A stretch of DNA of 64,000 nucleotides from contig CAVRAU010000027.1 in the NCBI GenBank assembly GCA_963719055.1, forward strand, positions 248,001 through 312,000, given 5' to 3'. The DNA comes from CAXMQZ01 sp963719055. Lineage in GTDB: Bacteria > Acidobacteriota > Thermoanaerobaculia > Multivoradales > JAHEKO01. How positions within the stretch are numbered: the stretch's first letter is position 1; every line of letters begins with the position of its first letter. The translations under genes and the position numbers were made by a program. The notes beneath the pieces were generated by a model. It did no database searches and was not told where the DNA came from. It was given only the letters and a program-made list of their open reading frames with translations. Of this stretch, positions 18,470 through 26,496 are shown one piece after another.

Positions 18470-18541
18470 GGGCACGAAACGTCAGCCAAGAAGACCTCGT
18501 GGAGGGCAGGCGAGAGAACGTGAGGAGACTGAGACCAAGAA

Positions 18542-19243
18542 GTGACCAGCGAGACGATCATCGTGGCCATCGATGGCCCTTCGGGCGTCGGCAAGTCGAC
18601 CGTGGCGGAAGCGGTGGCCCGACGATTGGGGTTACCGTTTCTGGAGACCGGTGCTATGTACCGCGCTTTGGGCTGGGAGGTCTACGAGGGGAAGATCGAT
18701 CCCCAAGATCGGTCGCAAGTCGAGAGGGCCGCTGAGGATCTAGACCTCGAATTGCGAGCCCAGGCGGACGGTAGTGTGGAGGTGCTGCTATCGGGTCGTC
18801 GGCTGGACGTGAGCGTGCGTCTGCCAAGAGTGTCCGAGATCACCTCCCAGACCTCGTCGTACCCTGCGGTGCGCCGGAAAATGGTCTCTTTGCAGCGTCG
18901 CTTCGCGGAGCGGCGGGGGGCCGTGATGGAGGGGCGGGACATCGGCACCAAGGTCTTCCCCGAGACGCCTCACAAGTTCTTCTTGACGGCCCCTCTCGAG
19001 GTGCGAGTCCAGCGGCGGATCGAGCAATTGGAGCGAGCGGGCAAGACGGGCCTGTCGGTAGCGGCGATCGAAGCGGAGGTCGCGGAGCGAGATGCCCGCG
19101 ATACTCAGCGCCAGGAGTCACCCTTGACGTTGGACGCCTCCTATACCGTGATCGACACTGGCGAATTGTCGGCACAGGAGGCGGTCGATTTCATCGTGGC
19201 GAGAGTCGAGCGGCTTACACAGACTCCGGCGGCTGATTGCTGA
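18542..19243 (+). CDS. cmk: Cytidylate kinase
   Basis: 233 residues. Phosphorylates CMP and dCMP with ATP. P-loop AIDGPSGVGKST at about residues 8-19; acceptor-site ETGAMYRALGW; LID-region EGRDIGTKVFPE; C-terminal QRRIEQLERAG. The acceptor motif has Glu where most family members have Asp (DTG or DSG), a conservative change worth noting. GTG start after GAGGAGACTGAG. Its 3' end overlaps the convergent leucine dehydrogenase gene by 29 bases. Confidence 0.93.
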   Translation: MTSETIIVAIDGPSGVGKSTVAEAVARRLGLPFLETGAMYRALGWEVYEGKIDPQDRSQVERAAEDLDLELRAQADGSVEVLLSGRRLDVSVRLPRVSEITSQTSSYPAVRRKMVSLQRRFAERRGAVMEGRDIGTKVFPETPHKFFLTAPLEVRVQRRIEQLERAGKTGLSVAAIEAEVAERDARDTQRQESPLTLDASYTVIDTGELSAQEAVDFIVARVERLTQTPAADC

Positions 19244-20318
19244 TGAACCTCCCCCAATGCCGCACACCCAAGCGCTTGATCGTCGCAATGCGCTCTTCCG
19301 CCATACGATCGGCAGCCACATAGGTCGGAAGTTTCTCGTTCTTAGAGATCTCGAAGACCCGCATCAGGTTGAGATAGATCCCGCGAGTCATGCGCAGAGC
19401 TCGATCCTGGTTGTAATCACCCGTGAGCTCGTTGTAGACATTGATCAGTCCCCCTGCATTGATGACAAAGTCGGGGGCGTAGAGAATGTCTCGGGCGTGG
19501 AGAGCCGCTCCGTCGCGCTCTTCCTCCGCTAGCTGATTGTTGGCGGCGCCGGCCACGATTCGGCAGCGCAACTCGGGGATGGTTCGATCGCTGAGCGTGG
19601 CGCCCATCGCGCAGGGCGCCAGGATGTCGCACTCGGCCTGAACGATATCTTCCGTCGAGACGAGCTCGACACCAAAATCGGCGGCGGCCTTCTCGGCCGC
19701 TTCCGTGTCGATGTCGGCGCCAAAGATCTTCGCGGCACCTTCTCGCTTCAGATACTTGGCGAGATAGTAGCCGACACTGCCGAGTCCTTGAATGGCGACC
19801 GAACGACCCTTGATCTCGGGCTCGTCGAAGACGAGATGGGTGGCCGCCTTGATGCCTTGGAGAACTCCGTAAGCGGTCACCGGTGACGGGTCGCCGCTGC
19901 CGCCGTGAGCCGGGGAGACACCCGTGACCCAGCGGGTCTCGGTCAGAATCGTTTCCATGTCCTCCATATCGGTGCCGACATCCTCGGCCGTGATGTAGAG
20001 ACCATTGAGCGACTCGACATATCGCCCAAAGGCGCGAAACAGAGCCTCACTCTTGTCGGTTTTGGGATCGCCGAGGATGACGGCCTTGCCGCCACCGAGA
20101 TTCAAACCCGCCGCAGCCGCCTTGTAGGTCATCCCACGAGAAAGTCGCAGTGCATCGGTCAGCGCCTCTTCGAAGTCCTTGAAGGGGTACATGCGCAATC
20201 CACCCAAACCAGGACCCAGGACAGTGGAGTGGACAGCGATGATCGCTTTGAGTCCAACCTCCGGATTGGAGCACAACAGGATTCGTTCGTGGCCCATCTC
20301 AGCTATCTGCTGGAACAT
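19215..20318 (-). CDS. Leucine dehydrogenase (Glu/Leu/Phe/Val dehydrogenase family)
   Basis: 367 residues; oxidatively deaminates a branched-chain amino acid with NAD. The N-terminal domain has GPGLGGLRMYPF and SRGMTYKAAAAGLNLGGGKAVI, with the two active-site lysines. The C-terminal Rossmann domain has AIQGLGSVGYYLAKYL and then an acidic strand end (FGADID), favouring NAD. CAMGATLSDRTIPEL and ANNQLAEE complete the family pattern. The length fits leucine dehydrogenase (about 360) and not glutamate dehydrogenase (about 420). Phenylalanine or valine dehydrogenase is possible. Good ribosome-binding site (AGGAGCGAGAG) before the ATG. Confidence 0.88.
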   Translation of the reverse strand: MFQQIAEMGHERILLCSNPEVGLKAIIAVHSTVLGPGLGGLRMYPFKDFEEALTDALRLSRGMTYKAAAAGLNLGGGKAVILGDPKTDKSEALFRAFGRYVESLNGLYITAEDVGTDMEDMETILTETRWVTGVSPAHGGSGDPSPVTAYGVLQGIKAATHLVFDEPEIKGRSVAIQGLGSVGYYLAKYLKREGAAKIFGADIDTEAAEKAAADFGVELVSTEDIVQAECDILAPCAMGATLSDRTIPELRCRIVAGAANNQLAEEERDGAALHARDILYAPDFVINAGGLINVYNELTGDYNQDRALRMTRGIYLNLMRVFEISKNEKLPTYVAADRMAEERIATIKRLGVRHWGRFISNQPPESV

Positions 20319-20583
20319 TTCTCTCGCTCCTCTATGCGTGCGCTGAGCGCGTGCGAATAATTACCTACCACCCTTGGCATGAAAGGCAAAAGCAAGTCTT
20401 TTGACATTGACAAGGACGTCTACGTAAACCACCAGAACCCGGCAATCTGCGTGCCGGCCAAGTCCCGAGCGTGCGACCGATTTGGCAGGGATTCTCGTAC
20501 CGGTGCGGGCGCCTGGAACCACGCCCAGTTTACTTGAGGGACCCTACCGCCAGCAATCCCCTTTCGAGCTAGAATTCGCCTGA
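20319..20583. promoter_or_regulatory. Divergent intergenic region with a leaderless-type -10 box for queG
   Basis: 265 bases between leucine dehydrogenase (minus) and queG (plus). TAGAAT at 20570-20575 ends 8 bases before the queG ATG, with no ribosome-binding site in between, predicting a leaderless queG message. Near 20399-20410 the sequence TTGACA occurs twice in a row, but neither copy has a good -10 box at 16-18 bases. For the minus gene, a TAATTA box near 20357-20362 is the best -10 candidate. Nothing else recognisable. Confidence 0.4.
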
Positions 20584-21711
20584 ATGATGGACAAGAATCG
20601 AGCCGCTGAGCTGCGTGCGTGGGCAATCGAGGAGGGATTCGATCGCGCCGGAGTGGCTCGACTCGCTCCGTCAGAGAATGCCCAGGCATTTACTGACTGG
20701 TTGGGTCGCGGCGATCATGCCGAGATGCAGTATCTCGAGCGACGTCTGGAGGTCCGGCTGGACTCGAGAGAGATCTTGTCGGGCGCCAGAAGCGTGCTTT
20801 GCGTGGCTCTGCAGTACCACCCTGTGGCGGCAGAGGAGGGCCCGGATGGAGATCTCTGGCCCGGGGTCGCCAGGTATGCCAGGGGTGAGGACTACCATCG
20901 ATTCATGGAGCGAAGGTTGAAACGGCTGGCATCGAGAGTCCGGGAGGCCTTTCCCGAGGCGGGCACCAAGGTCTATGTGGACACCGGTCCGGTCCTGGAA
21001 CGAGAGGTGGCCGCCAGAGCAGGATTGGGTAGCGTGGGTAAGAACACCAATCTTCTCGATCCGGAGAGTGGCTCGTGGTTCCTCCTGGGAGAGCTCTTTC
21101 TGACGCTGGAACTTGAACCCGATTTTCCGGCCAGCGACTTGTGCGGTACCTGTTCTCTTTGTCTCGAGGCCTGCCCGACCGGAGCTCTGCCGGCGCCCTA
21201 TCGTCTCGACAGCCGTCTCTGCATCAGCTACTGGACCATCGAGCATCGAGGAGTGATTCCGTCCCATATCCGCCCAATGTTGGGCAACTGGGTCTTCGGC
21301 TGTGACATCTGTCAGGAGGTCTGTCCCGTGAACCTCGATCTCGAGCCAGTGAATCACGTCGAGTTCCGGGTGCCGGTTCGTCGAGCCCACTTGGATCTGG
21401 CGGACCTGCTGGACATGGATAGCGAGTCCTACACGGAAGCGTTCCGGCATAGCCCGATGAAACGATCCAAGCTGACCGGATTGCAGCGCAACGCAGCGGT
21501 GGCCATGGGGAACTCCCGAGCAGAGAAGCATACGCAGCCTTTGATTCGTGCTCTGACTCGAGGAGCCGCTCTCGTGCGTCGACACGCAGCCTGGGCCCTC
21601 GGTCAAATCGGGTGCCCTGAAGGCCGGTCCGCCCTGCGCGAGGCGCTGGATCGTGAAACGGACCAGGAGGTTCGAGTCGAGATACGGAGGGCTCTTCAGG
21701 ACTCGGGTTGA
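20584..21711 (+). CDS. queG: Epoxyqueuosine reductase
   Basis: 375 residues. QueG is a cobalamin and iron-sulfur enzyme performing the last step of queuosine synthesis in tRNA. The N-terminal part (about 1-170) holds ARGEDYHRFMERRLKRLA and the GPVLEREVAARAGLGSVGKNT block that forms the cobalamin site. Two 4Fe-4S motifs follow: CGTCSLCLEACPTGAL (about 181) and CDICQEVCPVN (about 240). The last 85 residues are HEAT-like repeats (HAAWALGQIG), as in QueG. The -35 box of the rpsA promoter lies across the stop codon. Confidence 0.94.
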   Translation: MMDKNRAAELRAWAIEEGFDRAGVARLAPSENAQAFTDWLGRGDHAEMQYLERRLEVRLDSREILSGARSVLCVALQYHPVAAEEGPDGDLWPGVARYARGEDYHRFMERRLKRLASRVREAFPEAGTKVYVDTGPVLEREVAARAGLGSVGKNTNLLDPESGSWFLLGELFLTLELEPDFPASDLCGTCSLCLEACPTGALPAPYRLDSRLCISYWTIEHRGVIPSHIRPMLGNWVFGCDICQEVCPVNLDLEPVNHVEFRVPVRRAHLDLADLLDMDSESYTEAFRHSPMKRSKLTGLQRNAAVAMGNSRAEKHTQPLIRALTRGAALVRRHAAWALGQIGCPEGRSALREALDRETDQEVRVEIRRALQDSG

Positions 21712-21736
21712 CACTGTCCCGGGACGTCCCTATACT
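21708..21736 (+). promoter_or_regulatory. Strong promoter of rpsA (TTGACA-17-TATACT)
   Basis: TTGACA at 21708-21713 is a perfect -35 and TATACT at 21731-21736 is a one-mismatch -10, with the ideal 17-base spacing. The -35 box straddles the queG stop codon (21709-21711). The leader of about 98 bases to the rpsA ATG contains a compact hairpin at 21778-21793 (TTCCCGC, loop TT, GCGGGAA) and an AGGAGG ribosome-binding site. S1 represses its own translation in E. coli; whether this leader does so is inference. Confidence 0.75.
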
Positions 21737-21840
21737 CCCAAGTCCCGGCTTCTCAGATACTTAAGAGATGCCGGCTCTTCCCGCTTGCGGGAACGACAGG
21801 CGCGAGCCTGATCCCATACACACGAGGAGGAAATGTCTTT

Positions 21841-23859
21841 ATGGAGTCCATGGACGAGAACGATCGTCAAGCCGATGTCGCGGCCGCCGAGGAGGGAGGC
21901 ACCACGAGCGACATAGGGGCCGAAGGCAACGAGGAATTGGAATACGAGGAGATGGTGTCGCTCTACGACGAGTCGATGCGCCATCTCAACGAAGGGCAGA
22001 TCGTCACTGGACGTGTGATCGCCATCACCGGGAATCACGTCATTGTCGATGTGGGCTACAAATCCGAAGGACTGATCCCGGTAGGTGAGTTCACCGATCA
22101 CGAAGGGCATCTCAACGTCAACGAGGGCGATGAGGTCGAGGTCCTGCTGGAAAAGACCGAGGACGCCGAGGGTTATGTGCTGCTCTCCAAGATCAAGGCA
22201 GAGCGCATGAAGGTCTGGTCGGAGATCGAGAAGAGCTACAAGGCCTCCGATGTCATCCACGGCCGGGTCATCGATCGGATTCGCGGGGGTCTGACCGTCG
22301 ATATCGGGATTCGCGCGTTCCTGCCCGGCTCGCTGGTGGATATCAAGCCGGTGAAGAACCTCGAAACCCTCAAGGGCATGACTCTCGAGTTCAAGGTGAT
22401 CAGCATGGATCGCCGGCGCAACAACGTGGTTCTATCGCGTAAGGCGGTGCTGGAGCGTGAGTTTGCGGCCAAGAAGGCCGAGACCCTGGATCAACTCGAA
22501 GAAGGCGCCGTGCTCGACGGCGTGGTCAAGAACATTACCGATTACGGTGTCTTCGTGGATCTCGGAGGGATCGACGGTCTTCTGCACATCACCGATATCT
22601 CGTGGGGTCGGGTGAATCACCCGTCCGAGCACTTCAGCATCGGCGACGAGACACAGGTCGTGGTCCTCAAGTTCGATCCGGAAACCGAGCGAGTCTCACT
22701 GGGATACAAGCAGAGATCCGAGGACCCATGGTCACTCGTGGACAAGAAGTACCCGCTCGGCTCGAGAGTGCGAGGCAAAGTGGTCAGTCTGGTGGACTAC
22801 GGTGCCTTTGTCGAGCTCGAGGAGGGTGTCGAAGGACTGATTCATGTCAGCGAGATGTCTTGGACCAAGAAGGTCGTCAACCCATCGAAGATTCTCGAGG
22901 TGGACCAAGAGGTCGACGCCATCGTCTCGGAGCTCGATCTCGCGCAGCGCCGGATCAGCTTGTCCCTGCGGCAGGCCGATCGTAATCCCTGGGAGGAGTT
23001 GGCCATATCCCACCCGGTCGGCAGCATCATCGAGGGCAAGGTCCGCAACCTCACCGAATTCGGCGCCTTTGTGCAGATCACCGACGAGATCGATGGCCTC
23101 ATCCATGTCTCCGATATGAGCTGGACCAAGCGGGTCAAGCATCCCGGTGACGTTTTGAAGAAGGGCGACGACGTCCGTGCACGCATCACCAATATCGACA
23201 TCGAGAACCAGAGGGTTTCGCTCTCGATCAAGGAGTTCTTGCCCAACGAATGGGACAGTTTCGTCTCCGGGAACTCGGTCGGCGATACGGTGACCGGACG
23301 AGTTGTCAATGTGACCGACTTCGGGCTGTTTGTGGACATCTACGAAGGCCTGGAGGGGTTGGCACATGTGAGCGAGATCGAGACCTCCGGCGACGGGCTC
23401 GAAGGTCAGTACCAGCTCGGCGATTGGGTCAGTGCCCGAATTCTACGCATTGAAGACGAGGACAAGAAGGTGGGTCTGACCATGCGGGGTGTGGGGCAGC
23501 CAACCCAAGAGGAGATCGATGGGTTCGAGGCTGCTCATCAGGAGGTGCTGCGCGCCGCGGCCGAAGTGGAGCAGGCGCTTTCCGAGGAGGAGTACGAGGC
23601 CGCCAGGCTGGCGGCTGCCGCGGCAGAGGACGGCGAGGCAGACACCCCAGAACCAGCTGAGGAAGTCGAAGTGGAGCTTTCGGCAGAAGAGGTCGCCGAG
23701 CCGGCCGAGGCCGAGGAAGAGCAGGTTGCCGAAGCGGCGCCCGAGGTGGAAACACCGGTCGAAGAATCTGAGGAAGATGCCTCAGAGGAGGATGCGTCCG
23801 CAGACGAGACCGCGACGTCGGATTCCACAGAGGAGAGCGAGGAACCGAAGGTAGAATAG
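21841..23859 (+). CDS. rpsA: 30S ribosomal protein S1
   Basis: 672 residues with six S1 (OB-fold) repeats, starting near residues 50, 133, 220, 304, 391 and 478, each with the pattern G-V-x-x-x-T/V-x-[FY]-G-x-F-V followed by a GL-H-x-[ST]-[DE] strand. Repeats 3 to 6 are the closest to one another, as in proteobacterial S1. After about residue 560 comes a strongly acidic Ala/Glu/Val/Pro tail of roughly 110 residues, longer than in E. coli S1 (557 residues in all). S1 melts and docks mRNA on the 30S subunit. The preferred ATG at 21841 sits about 10 bases after AGGAGG; an out-of-frame ATG at 21833 is ignored. Confidence 0.95.
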   Translation: MESMDENDRQADVAAAEEGGTTSDIGAEGNEELEYEEMVSLYDESMRHLNEGQIVTGRVIAITGNHVIVDVGYKSEGLIPVGEFTDHEGHLNVNEGDEVEVLLEKTEDAEGYVLLSKIKAERMKVWSEIEKSYKASDVIHGRVIDRIRGGLTVDIGIRAFLPGSLVDIKPVKNLETLKGMTLEFKVISMDRRRNNVVLSRKAVLEREFAAKKAETLDQLEEGAVLDGVVKNITDYGVFVDLGGIDGLLHITDISWGRVNHPSEHFSIGDETQVVVLKFDPETERVSLGYKQRSEDPWSLVDKKYPLGSRVRGKVVSLVDYGAFVELEEGVEGLIHVSEMSWTKKVVNPSKILEVDQEVDAIVSELDLAQRRISLSLRQADRNPWEELAISHPVGSIIEGKVRNLTEFGAFVQITDEIDGLIHVSDMSWTKRVKHPGDVLKKGDDVRARITNIDIENQRVSLSIKEFLPNEWDSFVSGNSVGDTVTGRVVNVTDFGLFVDIYEGLEGLAHVSEIETSGDGLEGQYQLGDWVSARILRIEDEDKKVGLTMRGVGQPTQEEIDGFEAAHQEVLRAAAEVEQALSEEEYEAARLAAAAAEDGEADTPEPAEEVEVELSAEEVAEPAEAEEEQVAEAAPEVETPVEESEEDASEEDASADETATSDSTEESEEPKVE

Positions 23860-23910
23860 ACCTGGCTCGCCAAGCGTATGACGGCGTGACGAGAGAATCC
23901 GGGGGGTAAT

Positions 23911-24213
23911 GTGGAGTCCAAAGGCGGTATGACCAAAGCGGAGTTGGTCGAAAAGGTGGCGGAAACCACCCAATTGACCAAGAAGCACGCCGAGTTGATT
24001 GTCAACACGGTCTTCGACAGCATCGTGCAATCTCTCAAAGAAGGCGAGAAGATTGAGTTGCGAGGATTCGGCAGCTTCCGTATCCGCCAAAGAGGTCCAC
24101 GCACCGGACGAAATCCCAAGACCGGCGCCAAGGTAGAGGTGCCCTCCAAGCGGATTCCCTACTTCAAGCCGGGCAAAGAGCTCAAGGAGCTGCTGAATAG
24201 CAGCGACTCCTAG
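23911..24213 (+). CDS. HU/IHF family DNA-binding protein
   Basis: 100 residues from GTG 23911, or 94 from ATG 23929, which gives the usual family start MTKAELVEKVA. The beta-arm is clear: LRGFGSFRIRQRGPRTGRNPKTG, then the PSKRIPYFKPGKELK end. The family binds and sharply bends DNA as a dimer; the features lie between HU and IHF-beta, and its place right after rpsA matches ihfB in proteobacteria. The upstream GGGGGG could serve the GTG start. I therefore name only the family. Confidence 0.93.
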   Translation: MESKGGMTKAELVEKVAETTQLTKKHAELIVNTVFDSIVQSLKEGEKIELRGFGSFRIRQRGPRTGRNPKTGAKVEVPSKRIPYFKPGKELKELLNSSDS

Positions 24214-24220
24214 AGGCCCG

Positions 24221-24713
24221 ATGCAGACAATCTTTACGCCCTGGAGGTTCAAGTACGTCTCCATGAGCGCCGAGCAGGAAGGTTGCTTTTTTTGCCAGGC
24301 AGCGGCAGATCCAGATGATCAGGAAAGGCTGATCGTCTGGCGAGAACCCCACTATCTGGTGATGCTGAACCGGTACCCTTACACAAACGGTCATCTGATG
24401 GTCGCCCCGTTGGAGCATTTCGCGGATCCTCAGCAGATGCGAGACCGTGGCCCAGAGCGAGTTCTGGCCCCTGATCTTGCGATGCCAAAGGGTCCTGCAG
24501 CGTGCGTACTCCCCTGATGGTTTCAATATGGGGCTGAATCTTGGCCGGGCAGCCGGCGCCGGGGTGCCGGGCCACTACCATTTTCATATCGTGCCGCGGT
24601 GGGACGGCGATACGAATTTCATGACGGTTCTGGGAGAAGTCCGGTTGGTCCCGGAGGACCCCGAACAGGTTCTGGAAAAGCTGCGTCCCTTGTTTGCCGA
24701 CGAGGAGAGTTGA
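24221..24713 (+). CDS. HIT-family nucleotide hydrolase/phosphorylase, one frame break
   Basis: About 164 residues once read through. The N-terminus MQTIFTPWRFKYV is typical of the HIT subgroup related to Ap4A phosphorylase; a Zn-type pair CFFC is at about 22-25. After the break come GFNMGLNLGRAAGAGVPG and the catalytic triad GHYHFHIVPRWDGDTNFM. The frame shifts by one extra base near 24440, between PQQM and ETVAQSEFW. The substrate is probably a dinucleoside polyphosphate or nucleotide conjugate. As all motifs are intact, I regard the break as a sequencing error. Confidence 0.85.
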
Positions 24714-24714
24714 G

Positions 24715-25134
24715 TTGACCGAGGCAGGCTCCCAAACCGAACGCCCGGGCGAGCAATCGCAACAGCTCAGTGCCCGCACCATGGCGACGTTGCTGGCAGC
24801 CTGGCTGGTCCCGGGCGCTGGCCATCTCATGCTCGGGAAGCTACGACGGGGAGTGATTTTCTTCTTGGTCGTCCTGACCGCCGTCGCTGTCGGTTGTCTT
24901 CTCGAAGGGAACCTCTACAGGGTGCTGCCCAACCAGCCCTTGACCATCCTGGCGACGCTGGGTTCGATGGGGATGGGGACACCCTACTTCATTCTGCGAT
25001 TCATCTTCGGCTACCAGGGCAACATCGTGGCGGCCGGATACGAATATGGCAGCGCGTTTCTCTTGACCGCCGGGCTGATGAACCTGCTTCTGATCCTCGA
25101 CGCCTGGGACATCGTGCGCGGCCGCAAGGCATGA
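24715..25134 (+). CDS. Small polytopic membrane protein (DUF6677/TM2-like)
   Basis: 139 residues from a TTG two bases after the HIT stop. A polar start (about 30 residues) is followed by three or four membrane helices: LLAAWLVPGAGHLMLG and GVIFFLVVLTAVAVGCLL, then ILATLGSMGMGTPYFILRF and FLLTAGLMNLLLILDAWD. The P-G-x-GH-x-x-LGK-x-RRG motif is like that of TM2/DUF6677 proteins, a family assignment from memory and not certain. Function unknown. It is in the run leading into lpxB-msbA. Confidence 0.7.
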   Translation: MTEAGSQTERPGEQSQQLSARTMATLLAAWLVPGAGHLMLGKLRRGVIFFLVVLTAVAVGCLLEGNLYRVLPNQPLTILATLGSMGMGTPYFILRFIFGYQGNIVAAGYEYGSAFLLTAGLMNLLLILDAWDIVRGRKA

Positions 25135-25144
25135 GGAGGTCCAG

Positions 25145-25342
25145 ATGCTGCTGAGCCATGGGCTGCTGATGAGTCTTTATGCTTTGCTGGTGAGCGTGTT
25201 CTTTGCCCTGTTGTGGAAGCGGGAGCGCAAGCATCAGCTCAAGCTGTTCTTGCAGTTGTTCATCGGGATGGTCGGCGGGGCCCTGCTCCTCGCCTGGTTG
25301 ATGTATCCCTTCCCGTTCGGGCCACCGACGCCCTTTCCTTGA
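25145..25342 (+). CDS. Small two-helix membrane protein
   Basis: 65 residues. Two hydrophobic helices (about 5-24, LMSLYALLVSVFFALLW, and 34-55, LFLQLFIGMVGGALLLAW) flank a basic cytoplasmic turn (KRERKHQLK). GAGGTCCAG precedes the ATG. The TGA stop overlaps the lpxB ATG, so the two are likely coupled in translation. No family or function recognised. Confidence 0.65.
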   Translation: MLLSHGLLMSLYALLVSVFFALLWKRERKHQLKLFLQLFIGMVGGALLLAWLMYPFPFGPPTPFP

Positions 25343-26496
25343 TGCATGCCGACCGGTTCGACGGCGAGCTCCTGGTTGTCGCGGGTGAAGCGTCGGGGGA
25401 TCTCCATGGCGCGCGACTCCTGAGGGACTTGCGCCGTCGAGCCCCAGGCGTACGCACCTTCGGTTTGGGGGGACAGGAGCTCGAAGCTGTGGGTACCGAA
25501 TTGATCGCTCACAGCTCCGATATCTCGGTGGTGGGGATCACCGAAGTGGTCCGGGTTTTGCCGCGCGCACGGGAGATCTTTCATGAGATTCTGGAGGAGG
25601 TGGACAAGAGACAGACCCGAACCGCCCTGTTGGTCGATTTCCCGGATTTCAACCTCCGCCTGGCCAAAGCACTCCAACGGCGGGGTGTTAGGGTGGTGTA
25701 CTACATAAGCCCACAGATCTGGGCCTGGCGCCGGGGCCGTGTGCGCACGATTTCGAGATTGATCGATCGAATGCTGGTGATTCTCCCCTTTGAAGTCGAT
25801 TTCTATCGCCGCCACGGGGTGGAGGCGATCCATGTAGGACATCCTCTCGTCGATGAAGTGCCACAAATAGGGCAGAGGTGGGATCGGGATCGGAGCGCGG
25901 GAGAGCCGTTCACGATTGCCCTGTTGCCGGGCTCTCGCAAGAGCGAGATTGCGGCGAATCTGCCCGTGATGCTGGCTGCGGCTGAGCAATTGCAGGCCAG
26001 GTTTCCATGTGAGTTTCGATTGATCAAGGCGGCAACGGTAGACGAAACCGTTCTGGCTGCAGCCCTCTCGAACTGTTCTCTGGAGCCGGTAATCGTGCGC
26101 GACGATCGGTTTGCGGCCATTGCCGAGTCCCATCTGGCCATCTGTGCGTCAGGCACCGCGACGTTGGAGGTGGGCCTGCTGCGGACACCGATGGTCATGG
26201 TCTATCGAGTCAGTCCGTGGACCTATTTTCTGGGTCGTCTGTTGGTACGGCTACCTCATATTGCCCTGGTCAACCTGGTTCTGGATCGACGTGTGGTGCC
26301 GGAGCTACTCCAACACGACGCGACATCCGAGAGGATCGCCACTACCGCTGCGGACATCCTGACGGATCGAGATAGGATTCGCACCATGCAAGAGAGACTA
26401 TCCGGTCTCCGGGAGCGTCTTGGAGAGTCGGGAGCCAGCGATCGGGCGGCGAATCAGGTCTGGCTAGAGCTACAGGCAGGGCCCAAGGCATCATGA
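25342..26496 (+). CDS. lpxB: Lipid-A-disaccharide synthase
   Basis: 384 residues. LpxB (GT19) joins UDP-2,3-diacylglucosamine and lipid X to make the lipid A disaccharide at the inner membrane. Family blocks: VVAGEASGDLHGARLL at the N-terminus, VVGITEV, YYISPQIWAWRRGRV (about 118-132), LPGSRKSEIAANLPVM and the donor-site CASGTATLEVGLL followed by MVMVYRVSPWTYF. A longer frame runs back to 25213, but the ATG at 25342 matches the family start and overlaps the preceding stop. It overlaps msbA by 4 bases. Confidence 0.94.
   Translation: MHADRFDGELLVVAGEASGDLHGARLLRDLRRRAPGVRTFGLGGQELEAVGTELIAHSSDISVVGITEVVRVLPRAREIFHEILEEVDKRQTRTALLVDFPDFNLRLAKALQRRGVRVVYYISPQIWAWRRGRVRTISRLIDRMLVILPFEVDFYRRHGVEAIHVGHPLVDEVPQIGQRWDRDRSAGEPFTIALLPGSRKSEIAANLPVMLAAAEQLQARFPCEFRLIKAATVDETVLAAALSNCSLEPVIVRDDRFAAIAESHLAICASGTATLEVGLLRTPMVMVYRVSPWTYFLGRLLVRLPHIALVNLVLDRRVVPELLQHDATSERIATTAADILTDRDRIRTMQERLSGLRERLGESGASDRAANQVWLELQAGPKAS

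Noticed and set aside
20399..20410. Tandem TTGACATTGACA as a promoter
   Set aside because: Two perfect -35 boxes, but no acceptable -10 at 16-18 bases for either one on the plus strand.
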